Notes: a model not told the origin generated them from the sequence alone. DNA of 21,906 bases from Desulfobulbus_C sp964551175 (GCA_964551175.1 CAZKBZ010000044.1:1-21906); one strand, 5' to 3'; shown: positions 15,477 to 21,906, numbered from the stretch's first letter. Numbers and translations are program-made.

Positions 15477-16563
15477 CGATTGCCTCCTTACCGCGCATGG
15501 TTTCCAGCAGATCATGAATTTTTTCGGAAAGCATCAGGTAGGACTTTCTGAACTGTTTCTGTTTATCCTGTTCCGGAATCTCTGAAAGCGGTGGGCCGAC
15601 CTGCCATTCAAGAACGATTACATTAAAGGGAATGGCGGAAATGTAGGAGTCGACTGGCCCCTGCAGGCTGACAATGACTGTGAATTCATCAAGTGGGGGC
15701 AGCATTTCAATGGCAGTCTGTTTTTCCGGCTTGAAATCAAAACCATACTCTGTCATGAAACGGGAAAATTCAGGATCAGTGTTTGCAAGAGGCTGTTTGC
15801 ATGCACTGGAAAAAATACCGGTGTGGGGAAAGGATTTCTTGCCGATAGCTTCAGCCATCACAGTGAGATAATTACAGGATTCCTCTAAAAAAAGAACAGA
15901 AACAGGCTTTCTCTTCTTCCCTTCACCGGAGACGGAAAAAACGGTTTTTTCACAAATATTCTTGGCAAGGTCACTGACCCGTTCCAGGGAATAAAAAACC
16001 GACAGGAGTCCCAGCAGGTCCCTGATGGTCCAGGTCTCCTTGTTTTTCTCGTCCGAGAGATCTTCGTAGGCATTCAGAAAGGAATGATCTACCTGGGAGT
16101 CCAGCACCATGGTCGCCTTGGCCAGTTCGAGATTGTCTTCATTAAAGGCCGTAACCGCCTGGTGCAGCATGTGCGTTGATTCTTCAGTTAACCTCTTGAT
16201 ATGTCGAGTCATTGTTTCGTCCAGCGGTTTTGACAGCTGGACTGCCACCCGAGAAATGGCCACGGCCTGGTCGCCGATTCTCTCCAGGTCCACACAGACG
16301 TGCAGAATTGAAGAAACTCTTCTCAAATGGCCGGCACTTGGCAGGTGACGGGCAATGAATGCATAGCACATCCGGTTGACCTCGTCATTGGTCCGGTTCA
16401 CCACGTTATCTTCAATAATGGTCTGGTAGGACAGGCTGCGATTCCCTGTCAGAAGGGCTTGCACAGCATTTTTTACAGAGGTTTCAACCTTCAGGGCCTG
16501 GTCGGCAACTTTCTGTTGAATTGCAATGATATCGTGTTCCAGCCGTTCTTCATAATGGGTCAT
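15463..16563 (-). CDS. phoU: PhoU fused to a catalytically dead LMW-phosphatase/ArsC-like domain
   Basis: PhoU connects the Pst transporter to the PhoR-PhoB two-component system and restrains uptake. Residues 1-210 form the two expected three-helix bundles, with metal-cluster motifs at DLERIGDQA (92-100) and SLERVSDLA (192-200). Common PhoU proteins stop near 220-240; this one has 366 residues. The extra region, 219-357, follows the low-molecular-weight tyrosine phosphatase / arsenate reductase pattern (VLF...MAEAIG, then IFSSA, then VIVSLQG, then VIVLEW..GPP). The active-site loop has Glu227 where Cys is expected and Leu233 where Arg is expected. It is therefore likely a ligand-sensing or docking domain. 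GGAG lies 8 bases before the ATG. The gene sits between pstS and pstC rather than at the operon's end. Confidence 0.88.
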   Translation of the reverse strand: MTHYEERLEHDIIAIQQKVADQALKVETSVKNAVQALLTGNRSLSYQTIIEDNVVNRTNDEVNRMCYAFIARHLPSAGHLRRVSSILHVCVDLERIGDQAVAISRVAVQLSKPLDETMTRHIKRLTEESTHMLHQAVTAFNEDNLELAKATMVLDSQVDHSFLNAYEDLSDEKNKETWTIRDLLGLLSVFYSLERVSDLAKNICEKTVFSVSGEGKKRKPVSVLFLEESCNYLTVMAEAIGKKSFPHTGIFSSACKQPLANTDPEFSRFMTEYGFDFKPEKQTAIEMLPPLDEFTVIVSLQGPVDSYISAIPFNVIVLEWQVGPPLSEIPEQDKQKQFRKSYLMLSEKIHDLLETMRGKEAIGGAA

Positions 16564-16595
16564 AGTTGTTCTCCAGCCGTTACAATTCTACAGAG

Positions 16596-16615
16596 TTGCC
16601 GGTACGCACTGGCAA
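16596..16615 (-). other. Hairpin between pstS and phoU
   Basis: TTGCC/GGCAA arms with two further pairs beyond one mismatch enclose a short loop in the 75-base gap after pstS. No T-run follows. It may protect or process the pstS mRNA end so that the binding protein is made in excess over the membrane genes, as known for other transporter operons; that is inference. Confidence 0.35.
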
Positions 16616-16638
16616 TATTGTTCAACAGACAGGACGGA

Positions 16639-17517
16639 TTACCTGCAGGTAACCGGTCTGACAGGTGCATATCCCTTTTTCAAAATAATGCACTGACCCT
16701 CATCACTGAGAATCCAGTCAAGATATTTCTTGATTTCGCCCTGTGGTTCACCGTTGGTATACATCAACAGAGGTCGGGCAATGGGATAGCTGTTGTCGCT
16801 GGCCGTTGCCACTGAAGGATTGATACATTTCTCTCCTTTCTTTTTAGCGATACAGGCCATTTTGACATGGTCCGTGGCATAGGCCAAACCGCTGTAGCCA
16901 ATAGCACATGGAGTTTTTTCAACTATATCAACCACATCTTTTGAGCCGTGCATATCCCTCGATCCTGATTTGAAATCTTTTCGCTTCAGGACTGCTTTTC
17001 GGAAATAGGCATAGGTGCCGGAGTTGTTCTGACGGCTTATCCTGATAATTTCCTGGTCCGCACAGCCGGGAACCTCAACGCCGAGCTGACTCCATCTGGT
17101 CAGTTTGCCGCCTTCGCCGTAAATTTCAGCCAACTGGTCAAGGCTTATTTCCTGCAACGGATTGTTATGATGGAGAAAGACAGCAAGGGCATCATATCCT
17201 ACAATATGTTCAACGGGATTCTGACCATTTTTTTTGGCCAGTTTTTTTTCTTTTCGCTTGATCTTTCGGCTTGCATTGGCGATATCAACCGTTCCATTTA
17301 TCAGGGCGGCAATACCGGTTCCCGATCCACCGCCGGTGACTGCAACGGAAATATCGGGATTTACTTTCCGGTACTCCTCAGCCCAGGCCTGGGCAACATT
17401 CACCAGGGTGTCGGAGCCTTTGTTTTGAATGACTTTACCGCTCCCCTGCGCCGCTACAACAAAAAAGACAAGCAGAAGCAGGCAGGCCAAAAATACAGAC
17501 AGTTTAATCTCTTTCAC
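16639..17517 (-). CDS. pstS: Periplasmic phosphate-binding protein PstS
   Basis: This substrate-binding protein delivers phosphate to PstC-PstA. The start used here is a GTG, giving 292 residues. GGAGGAG lies just before it, whereas the upstream ATG (17529) would make that Shine-Dalgarno code for Glu-Glu. A Sec signal peptide follows: charged KEIK, then a long hydrophobic core, then cleavage near VVAAQG. Mature-domain motifs are NKGSDTLVNVAQAWAEEY, TGGGSGTGIAALINGT, ASRKIKRKE and SRQNNSGTYAYF, which form the phosphate site in this family. No lipobox cysteine is placed at the signal end, so it is probably soluble in the periplasm. It is first in the operon, behind a candidate Pho box. Confidence 0.94.
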   Translation of the reverse strand: MKEIKLSVFLACLLLLVFFVVAAQGSGKVIQNKGSDTLVNVAQAWAEEYRKVNPDISVAVTGGGSGTGIAALINGTVDIANASRKIKRKEKKLAKKNGQNPVEHIVGYDALAVFLHHNNPLQEISLDQLAEIYGEGGKLTRWSQLGVEVPGCADQEIIRISRQNNSGTYAYFRKAVLKRKDFKSGSRDMHGSKDVVDIVEKTPCAIGYSGLAYATDHVKMACIAKKKGEKCINPSVATASDNSYPIARPLLMYTNGEPQGEIKKYLDWILSDEGQCIILKKGYAPVRPVTCR

Positions 17518-17558
17518 AATCTCCTCCATATGAGCAACAGTGATGATTCACCCTTAAC

Positions 17559-17586
17559 TTCTAATCTAATCTTAATAGATTGTTAA
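17559..17586 (-). promoter_or_regulatory. Candidate Pho box: three half-sites at 11-bp spacing
   Basis: On the minus strand TTAACA, TTAAGA and TTAGAA occur as direct repeats starting exactly 11 bases apart, ending 42 bases before the proposed pstS start. PhoB/PhoP-type regulators bind direct repeats at 11-bp spacing, and TTAACA-like half-sites are known for the Bacillus PhoP type. No strong -10 box could be assigned downstream. The match is seen in the sequence; the regulator is inferred, since phoB and phoR are not in the window. Confidence 0.5.
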
Positions 17587-17649
17587 TCCAATAGTATTTT
17601 TATTGTCAGAGGAAAAAATCTGTTCCTGTTTTCAGCGGGGCGGAAAAAT

Positions 17650-17709
17650 GTTGCCTGTTTCAAGGAAAAGAGCTGTCTGCTGTATCATGCAGGCAACTTT
17701 GTTTCCTTG
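17650..17709 (-). other. Two interleaved 8-bp inverted repeats (pseudoknot-like) downstream of the mutase gene
   Basis: GTTGCCTG (17650-17657) pairs with CAGGCAAC (17690-17697), and CAAGGAAA (17661-17668) pairs with TTTCCTTG (17702-17709). The order A-B-A'-B' means both pairs together give a pseudoknot, or else two mutually exclusive stems. On the minus strand the last arm is followed by ATTTTT, so one conformer could act as a terminator for the mutase gene before the pst operon. Confidence 0.45.
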
Positions 17710-17754
17710 AGCAGATGGAGAATGCAGGAGGAAAGAAGAGGTGGTATAACCTTA

Positions 17755-19047
17755 TCAGTTCTCAGATGATCCAAGGTATGCTGCAGGATGGAGAACCGAA
17801 TATCCCATGCCGGCCAGAAAAGTCTGCAGAAACAGGTCAGCCGAAACAGTTCCCAGGGGGCCCTGCCTGCACGTATCTTCTCCAAAAGGGTGACGGACAG
17901 AGCATGCTTTTCCCGGAGGGGTATACAGCAGCGATGGAACAGGATCCTTGGTATGCTCTCCGCTGTTGCTGTCTGTGGTGTGATCAGCAGTCAGCCCAAT
18001 GGCCAGTTGTTCAGTTGGCACATCACACAAGGCGCGGTCAAAGCGTTCAATAAAATTCTTTTTACCTGCTGCATCAAAATCATGGGCGCAGATATCCGGT
18101 GCCTTGAGATGTACAAATACAAGGTCGTGATTCTGCAGCAGGCCCAGGGCGGTTGAGATTTTACCTCTGATATCGGTATCTGCAAGTGCGGTAAAACCGG
18201 GGGAAGTGAAAACCGGATAGCCAAGTATCCTGCCAAGGCCGACAACCGTACAACTTCCTGTAACAATGGCGACTTTAAGATGCAGTTCATGGAGAACAGT
18301 CTTCAGTTCTGAAACGGCACCTGCCCCCCGGCAGATAATCCCGTTGGCTTCCGGTTTGGACTGAGCTTCTCGCCTTGCATTAAGGGGATGTCCGGACAGC
18401 TTTTTAAAGGCAATCCGGGAAAAACGATTCATGGCTGCCGCTGTACGTCGGCTGTCTGGATCCTGGGGGAGAAGAGGCTGTACACTCCTCAGATACATGG
18501 GGTCCCCGTGCCGTGGATCAGAATCACTGATGGCATCGGAGATTCCGGGACCGGAGAGACGGAGAACAGCCCGGTGCTGAGTTGCGGGGAACAGGGAACC
18601 GGTCACGCCGTCGCCAAGATCAAGATTGTGCAAGACTTCGGCCAATGCAGTGGTGTCGGGAGCTGAGATTCTGCCGGCACGCCGGTCTCTGATGATCAAC
18701 TCCTCTCCGCACGATTCCAGGGTGGCAAAATTACAGCGTACGGCAATATCTCCTGCTTCAAAGTTGACATCAGCACCTGCTGCTTCCAGGGGCCCTCGTC
18801 GAAGACGGGAGACGGATTCAGGGGGAACTCCCAGCAGAAGAGCGATTCCCGTATGAGTATCCGTCGGTACACCTGGAAGTACAGGATTCATCATACCGAA
18901 AATTCCACAGCTGGCAAGTTTGTCCATATTCGGTGTATCTGCCGCCTCCAGAGGTGTTTTACCGGAAAGACCGGCAACTGGAAGATCGCCTAATCCATCC
19001 AGAATAAAAAAAAGGCCGTGCCAGGGTTTATTTTTCTCTGCTGTCAT
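17755..19047 (-). CDS. Archaeal-type cofactor-independent phosphoglycerate mutase homologue (ApgM family), Thr nucleophile
   Basis: This 430-residue protein belongs to the alkaline phosphatase superfamily branch that interconverts 3- and 2-phosphoglycerate. Metal-site motifs are present: ILDGLGD (15-21), HLKAPDICAHD (313-323), TADHTTDS (353-360) and a late His365 in GEHTKDPVP. DRRAGRIS (121-128) is a family signature. At the nucleophile position, family members I know have GSDTAH; here the loop is PTDTHT, with Thr62 in place of Ser. Thr is a workable nucleophile in this superfamily, but the change may mean altered substrate or activity. It lies 91 bases after the phosphoglycerate-kinase-like gene on the same strand and likely shares its transcript. 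The ribosome binding site is poor. The family call is secure; the reaction is less so. Confidence 0.82.
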   Translation of the reverse strand: MTAEKNKPWHGLFFILDGLGDLPVAGLSGKTPLEAADTPNMDKLASCGIFGMMNPVLPGVPTDTHTGIALLLGVPPESVSRLRRGPLEAAGADVNFEAGDIAVRCNFATLESCGEELIIRDRRAGRISAPDTTALAEVLHNLDLGDGVTGSLFPATQHRAVLRLSGPGISDAISDSDPRHGDPMYLRSVQPLLPQDPDSRRTAAAMNRFSRIAFKKLSGHPLNARREAQSKPEANGIICRGAGAVSELKTVLHELHLKVAIVTGSCTVVGLGRILGYPVFTSPGFTALADTDIRGKISTALGLLQNHDLVFVHLKAPDICAHDFDAAGKKNFIERFDRALCDVPTEQLAIGLTADHTTDSNSGEHTKDPVPSLLYTPPGKACSVRHPFGEDTCRQGPLGTVSADLFLQTFLAGMGYSVLHPAAYLGSSEN

Positions 19048-19138
19048 TTGTTTTAAAATATATCCTGCTGTCGGTTAATGAGTTACAGCCAGACCGTTAT
19101 TTTCACATAATCCATCAAATACTTTCAGTCATTTCTGT

Positions 19139-20329
19139 TCAAAGGTTGAAAACTCTTTCAGGGGTGGAGTCAAAATCTTTTTTAAGAGATGACACGATAA
19201 TTCGCATTATCTCACGCAGCACCTTTTCCTTGCTGTCGTTGATGACAATGGGAACCTGGCAGTTATCCGCCTCTGCAAGAAGATTTGACTGGATTCGCCA
19301 GATATCATCAAAGTACTTCAGGTACCGCTTGGCCCTGCGCTTTGGTATCAGGGCACCGCGACCACGTATCTGCTTTTTTAACTGCCCCTGCTTGAGAACG
19401 CCGAGCATCACCATAACCACAGCAGCATCAGTGTTCCGGGGGAGTCTATCCAACAGCTTTGGGTGTATATGAATTCCTTCCAGGATAAGAGATACCCGTT
19501 CGTGCAATGCGCGGTTCACCACTGCTTCAGTACTGACCGAAAGCAGTTCCGACTGGCTGAAATAGCCGGTCATTAAATTTGCTTCCGATGGAACTGTTTC
19601 GTCTGTTGATGCACGGGGCAGGGCCTGCCAGGCAGTAAAGGAAGATTGATGAAGAACAGGCAGCAGTCGTCTGGGAATCATAATCCGCATGACTTCCCTG
19701 AGCATATCAGTTGACTGCGTACGGACAATATCCAGGCTATGGGCAATCTCAGTTGCAACAGTGCTTTTGCCGCAGCCGGTGGTACCGCCGATCAGGAGCA
19801 GCAGGGGCCGGCCACTTTCCATGAAATTTCTCCAGACGAGATAATTCCGGGCGTAAGAGTCTCCAAACTCCTTTTTCAAGAGCTGATAGATGCGGTAGCC
19901 CAGCTGATCAACTGATATTGTGACTTCTCCTTTCTTCAACAACGAGTCGGAGAGACTGTTGATAACGGCTCCGGACTCCGTGGAACTCAGCCCGCACGCT
20001 TCCAGGTGACGCCTGGTATCACTTTCAGAAAAGGGGGAAGTTGAGCCGTCATGCTCAGTTACTGTAATAAGATCAGGCGGGATAGAGAGATCCGAATAGC
20101 GTTCAAGCACCTCATGCTGGCCTGTTCTTTCAAGGTGCTTGACCACCATTTCTCGAAGCGTCAGTGAGGATATTTCTTTTTTATCCCCTAATTTTTCGCG
20201 GATCAGAGATGCAATTTCATAGGCCTGTTCAAACTCCATACCGCTGTCCTGGAGTGAACGGGTCAAAATACCGCGCAGAAACGGAATTCTGCTTCCACTC
20301 AGATGGTCAATTATAATTGTTTTGGCCAT
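19139..20329 (-). CDS. 2-phosphoglycerate kinase-like protein with tandem ATP-cone domains
   Basis: This 396-residue protein has a C-terminal P-loop kinase domain with Walker A GGTTGCGKST (181-190), followed by QSTDMLREVMR (205-215), a block typical of 2-phosphoglycerate kinases, and LILEGIHIHP. In methanogens this kinase makes 2,3-bisphosphoglycerate from 2-phosphoglycerate and ATP, on the way to cyclic 2,3-DPG. The N-terminus reads as an ATP-cone (about 1-70: IPFLRGILTRSL, then AYEIA). A second, more diverged copy seems to follow (about 87-168: SPFSESDTRRHL, ending YARNYLVWRNF). ATP-cones are allosteric nucleotide sensors. AGGA lies upstream of the ATG. The adjacent mutase homologue handles the same metabolite class. 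The actual substrate in this bacterium is unproven. Confidence 0.78.
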   Translation of the reverse strand: MAKTIIIDHLSGSRIPFLRGILTRSLQDSGMEFEQAYEIASLIREKLGDKKEISSLTLREMVVKHLERTGQHEVLERYSDLSIPPDLITVTEHDGSTSPFSESDTRRHLEACGLSSTESGAVINSLSDSLLKKGEVTISVDQLGYRIYQLLKKEFGDSYARNYLVWRNFMESGRPLLLLIGGTTGCGKSTVATEIAHSLDIVRTQSTDMLREVMRIMIPRRLLPVLHQSSFTAWQALPRASTDETVPSEANLMTGYFSQSELLSVSTEAVVNRALHERVSLILEGIHIHPKLLDRLPRNTDAAVVMVMLGVLKQGQLKKQIRGRGALIPKRRAKRYLKYFDDIWRIQSNLLAEADNCQVPIVINDSKEKVLREIMRIIVSSLKKDFDSTPERVFNL

Positions 20330-20429
20330 TTTTCCTGTATGTCATGTTTGTGCAGTAAACGTGATAACGATAATTTCAGTTGCTGTATATTGATGCTGAA
20401 AAAAACATCATACCTGTTTTTTCACAAGG

Positions 20430-20464
20430 CTTCCAGTGGCGCAAGTACTGGAAGTTCTTTTTTT
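20430..20464 (+). terminator. Rho-independent terminator with no obvious upstream gene
   Basis: CTTCCAGT (20430-20437) pairs perfectly with ACTGGAAG (20447-20454) around a 9-base loop, followed by TTCTTTTTTT. It points along the plus strand, where no gene precedes it: the kinase gene upstream runs the other way and starts at 20329. A short unannotated RNA may end here. Confidence 0.65.
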
Positions 20465-20504
20465 CAAATTGGGCCATGAACATATTTCAAAAGGGGATAT
20501 CCTC

Positions 20505-20533
20505 TTGACATGATTATTCCATGTTGGTATCAC
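20505..20533 (+). promoter_or_regulatory. Sigma-70-type promoter for the secreted protein gene
   Basis: A perfect TTGACA (-35, 20505-20510) is followed after 17 bases by TATCAC (-10, 20528-20533), preceded by an extended TG motif. Transcription should begin near 20540. This excludes the ATG at 20521 as translation start and supports the ATG at 20575. Confidence 0.6.
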
Positions 20534-20574
20534 AGCAGCATATACAACTGGATGTATTTCACAGGGAAAATGGA

Positions 20575-21177
20575 ATGAAATTTCGACTAATACTGGTGAT
20601 GATCCTGCTGTCAGCAGGCTGCCTGCCACTGCAGGCGACAGCTGTGGATGGTAAGGATGACGTGCTGACAACCATTGATGAGGCTGTAAAACAGTATAAA
20701 AGCGGTGATTATGCGGGAGCTGTTTCAAATCTGGATTATGCCTCTCAACTGGTACGTCAGAAAAAGAGTGAGCGCATGAAAGATCTGCTGCCCGGGCCCC
20801 TGCCAGGATGGCAGGCAAATCCGGCCAGTGCCCAGACACTCGGCACAGCGGTTTTTGGTGGCGGGGTAACGGTCAGCCGTGAGTATAAAAAAGGTGGTGC
20901 TTCAGTTTCCATAGAAATTGTTTCCGACTCGCCTGTGCTGCAGTCGGTCATGATGATGCTCAACAATCCCATGTTTGCCGGTGCTTCCGGTGGAAGCCTG
21001 AAGACCATCAAGGGACAGCGGGCTATTGTCAAGTATGATGACAAGGGACAAAACGGTGAAATCAATATCGTGGTTGCCGGCCGTTTCATGATCACCGTGA
21101 AGGGAAAGAATGTAGATCTGGATACTCTGGTCAACTATTCAGAGGCTATTGATTTTGCACTGCTTGCCAAGAATTAG
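20575..21177 (+). CDS. Secreted protein of unknown function
   Basis: This 200-residue protein has a Sec signal peptide (MKFRLILVMILLSAGCLPL, then ATA before VDG). A cysteine in SAGC could be lipidated, but the residue at -3 is Ser, so a lipobox is doubtful; cleavage after ATA is equally possible. The mature part opens with a helical, TPR-like stretch (AVKQYKSGDYAGAVSNLDYASQL), then a PLPGW motif, then a beta-rich region (GGGVTVSREYKKGGASVSIEIVSDSP) to the end. I do not recognise a named family. The start at 20575 is chosen because AGGGA lies upstream, the signal peptide begins there, and a promoter -10 covers the alternative ATG at 20521. It is transcribed alone, divergent from the phosphoglycerate kinase-like gene. 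It probably acts in the periplasm or envelope. Confidence 0.8.
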   Translation: MKFRLILVMILLSAGCLPLQATAVDGKDDVLTTIDEAVKQYKSGDYAGAVSNLDYASQLVRQKKSERMKDLLPGPLPGWQANPASAQTLGTAVFGGGVTVSREYKKGGASVSIEIVSDSPVLQSVMMMLNNPMFAGASGGSLKTIKGQRAIVKYDDKGQNGEINIVVAGRFMITVKGKNVDLDTLVNYSEAIDFALLAKN

Positions 21178-21906
21178 CTTCCAACTTATTTCTCAGGTAC
21201 AACGATTAAGCCTGCAAGCCCCCCCCCTTAATAGGGGGACCATTACGCATTTGTCCAGAGAGTTAACTGCTCATGGTGAAGGCTATTCTCATCCCGCTTT
21301 GTGGGTAATGTGTAGCGAATTCTGAAGGTAATTTTTTGTTAAGCATTCCTAACTGTTCACAGGGTATGCAACTCGGTGGTATTCCTACCACGTATCTGAC
21401 GTATCTGATTACGAGGCACATAACTATCCTTGAATATACAAAGAATTTGTATCCGCTTACATATCACGATACTTGTATTTGGTCACAGGTGGTGCAGGTC
21501 TGGAGTCTACGCTTAGCTGAGCTGGAGTGAAACACCGCTATAAACGACTACCTATGCGTCGGTTCTCCAGTGCGAAGATGCGGTATCCATGATCATTTAC
21601 AGGCCACCTTGCAAAATAACAATTTTGCAAGGTGGCCTGTAAATATTCAGCACCAGCAGTTCAGCCTGAAAAAGTCGAATGTTATACTCTTGGACAAACG
21701 CGTAGTGCACCTGTCTCGGCCTGATTTTTCTTTATTGAAAGAGAACAGCTCCACATTTAACTGGACCTGGAGTGTTATCCGGTTTCCCGGTATCACGTTG
21801 TCAGGTAATGTTATTCGACTAAAATAACAATAACTTCTTGATTTTACGTTATCGTGTTTTTTGGCTTGGTGTAGTTATCGAGAAACCATATAATTACTTG
21901 TTATGT
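21178..21906. other. Non-coding, AT-richer stretch with hairpins
   Basis: No credible gene is seen. It holds a CCCCC/GGGGG hairpin (21223-21238) without a T-run, a 9-base tandem repeat of ACGTATCTG (21390-21407), a perfect 23-bp hairpin (21595-21644), and a TGTTATT/AATAACA hairpin (21809-21829). The composition toward the right edge is more AT-rich than the genes to its left. It may be a long intergenic region or the remnant of an acquired segment. Confidence 0.5.
21595..21644. repeat. Perfect 23-bp inverted repeat with a 4-base loop
   Basis: Arms at 21595-21617 and 21622-21644 are exactly complementary, with loop AACA. The stem includes GGCCACCTTGC and its complement. No T-run follows on either strand, so it is not a standard terminator. 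No target-site duplication or transposase was seen. It could be a palindromic repeat element, a small MITE-like unit or a strong RNA hairpin. Confidence 0.8.

Noticed and set aside
21223..21238. CCCCC/GGGGG hairpin 45 bases after the secreted protein gene
   Set aside because: Considered as terminator, but no T-run follows; left as a minor hairpin.
21390..21407. Two tandem copies of ACGTATCTG
   Set aside because: Only two units, so not a CRISPR or a meaningful repeat array.
21336..21530. 64-codon frame in the right-hand region
   Set aside because: No ribosome binding site or similarity; composition looks non-coding.
21570..21827. 85-codon frame in the right-hand region
   Set aside because: It runs straight through the perfect 23-bp hairpin and shows no motif or ribosome binding site.

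Overview
The window reads as a chromosomal segment of an anaerobic, propionate-forming or propionate-oxidising bacterium. The best guess is a Desulfobulbales-like member of the Desulfobacterota. That guess rests on one combination: a near-complete methylmalonyl-CoA (Wood-Werkman) module, carboxyltransferase genes without a biotin carboxylase or a membrane decarboxylase subunit, and protein flavour. No rRNA or other taxonomic marker is present, so it stays an inference. No tRNA, rRNA, CRISPR array or insertion sequence was seen.

Left part, plus strand (685-7978): sucC and sucD (succinyl-CoA synthetase), a 12S/MmdA-type carboxyltransferase, a small ABM-fold protein, a 67-residue OadG-tail-like protein, a fused 5S + biotin-carrier transcarboxylase subunit, and a gamma-class carbonic anhydrase. 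Hairpin/T-run terminators lie after the ABM gene and after the transcarboxylase gene. Convergent to these on the minus strand (11680-7988) are epimerase (mce), the B12-dependent methylmalonyl-CoA mutase (mcm) and its G-protein chaperone meaB. Together these interconvert succinate, succinyl-CoA, methylmalonyl-CoA and propionyl-CoA. The carboxyl group passes between methylmalonyl-CoA and pyruvate on one biotin arm.

Middle, minus strand (17517-11829): a complete phosphate uptake operon in the order pstS-phoU-pstC-pstA-pstB1-pstB2, preceded by three TTAA-type half-sites spaced exactly 11 bp apart (a candidate Pho box). It is unusual in three ways. PhoU carries a C-terminal LMW-phosphatase/ArsC-like domain that has lost every catalytic residue. 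PstC has an acidic insertion after its first membrane segment. The two PstB ATPases are degenerate in complementary motifs, which predicts an asymmetric heterodimer with one consensus and one degenerate ATP site.

Right part: on the minus strand, a kinase of the 2-phosphoglycerate kinase type with two apparent ATP-cone domains is followed by an archaeal-type (ApgM) phosphoglycerate mutase homologue with Thr at the nucleophile position. Divergent from them is a secreted protein of unknown function (20575-21177) with a recognisable promoter. The last 730 bases hold no credible gene but contain a perfect 23-bp hairpin. The first 684 bases also hold no credible gene.

The most promising material is the phosphate operon: the asymmetric PstB pair and the PhoU-pseudophosphatase fusion. 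The phosphoglycerate kinase/mutase pair comes next.
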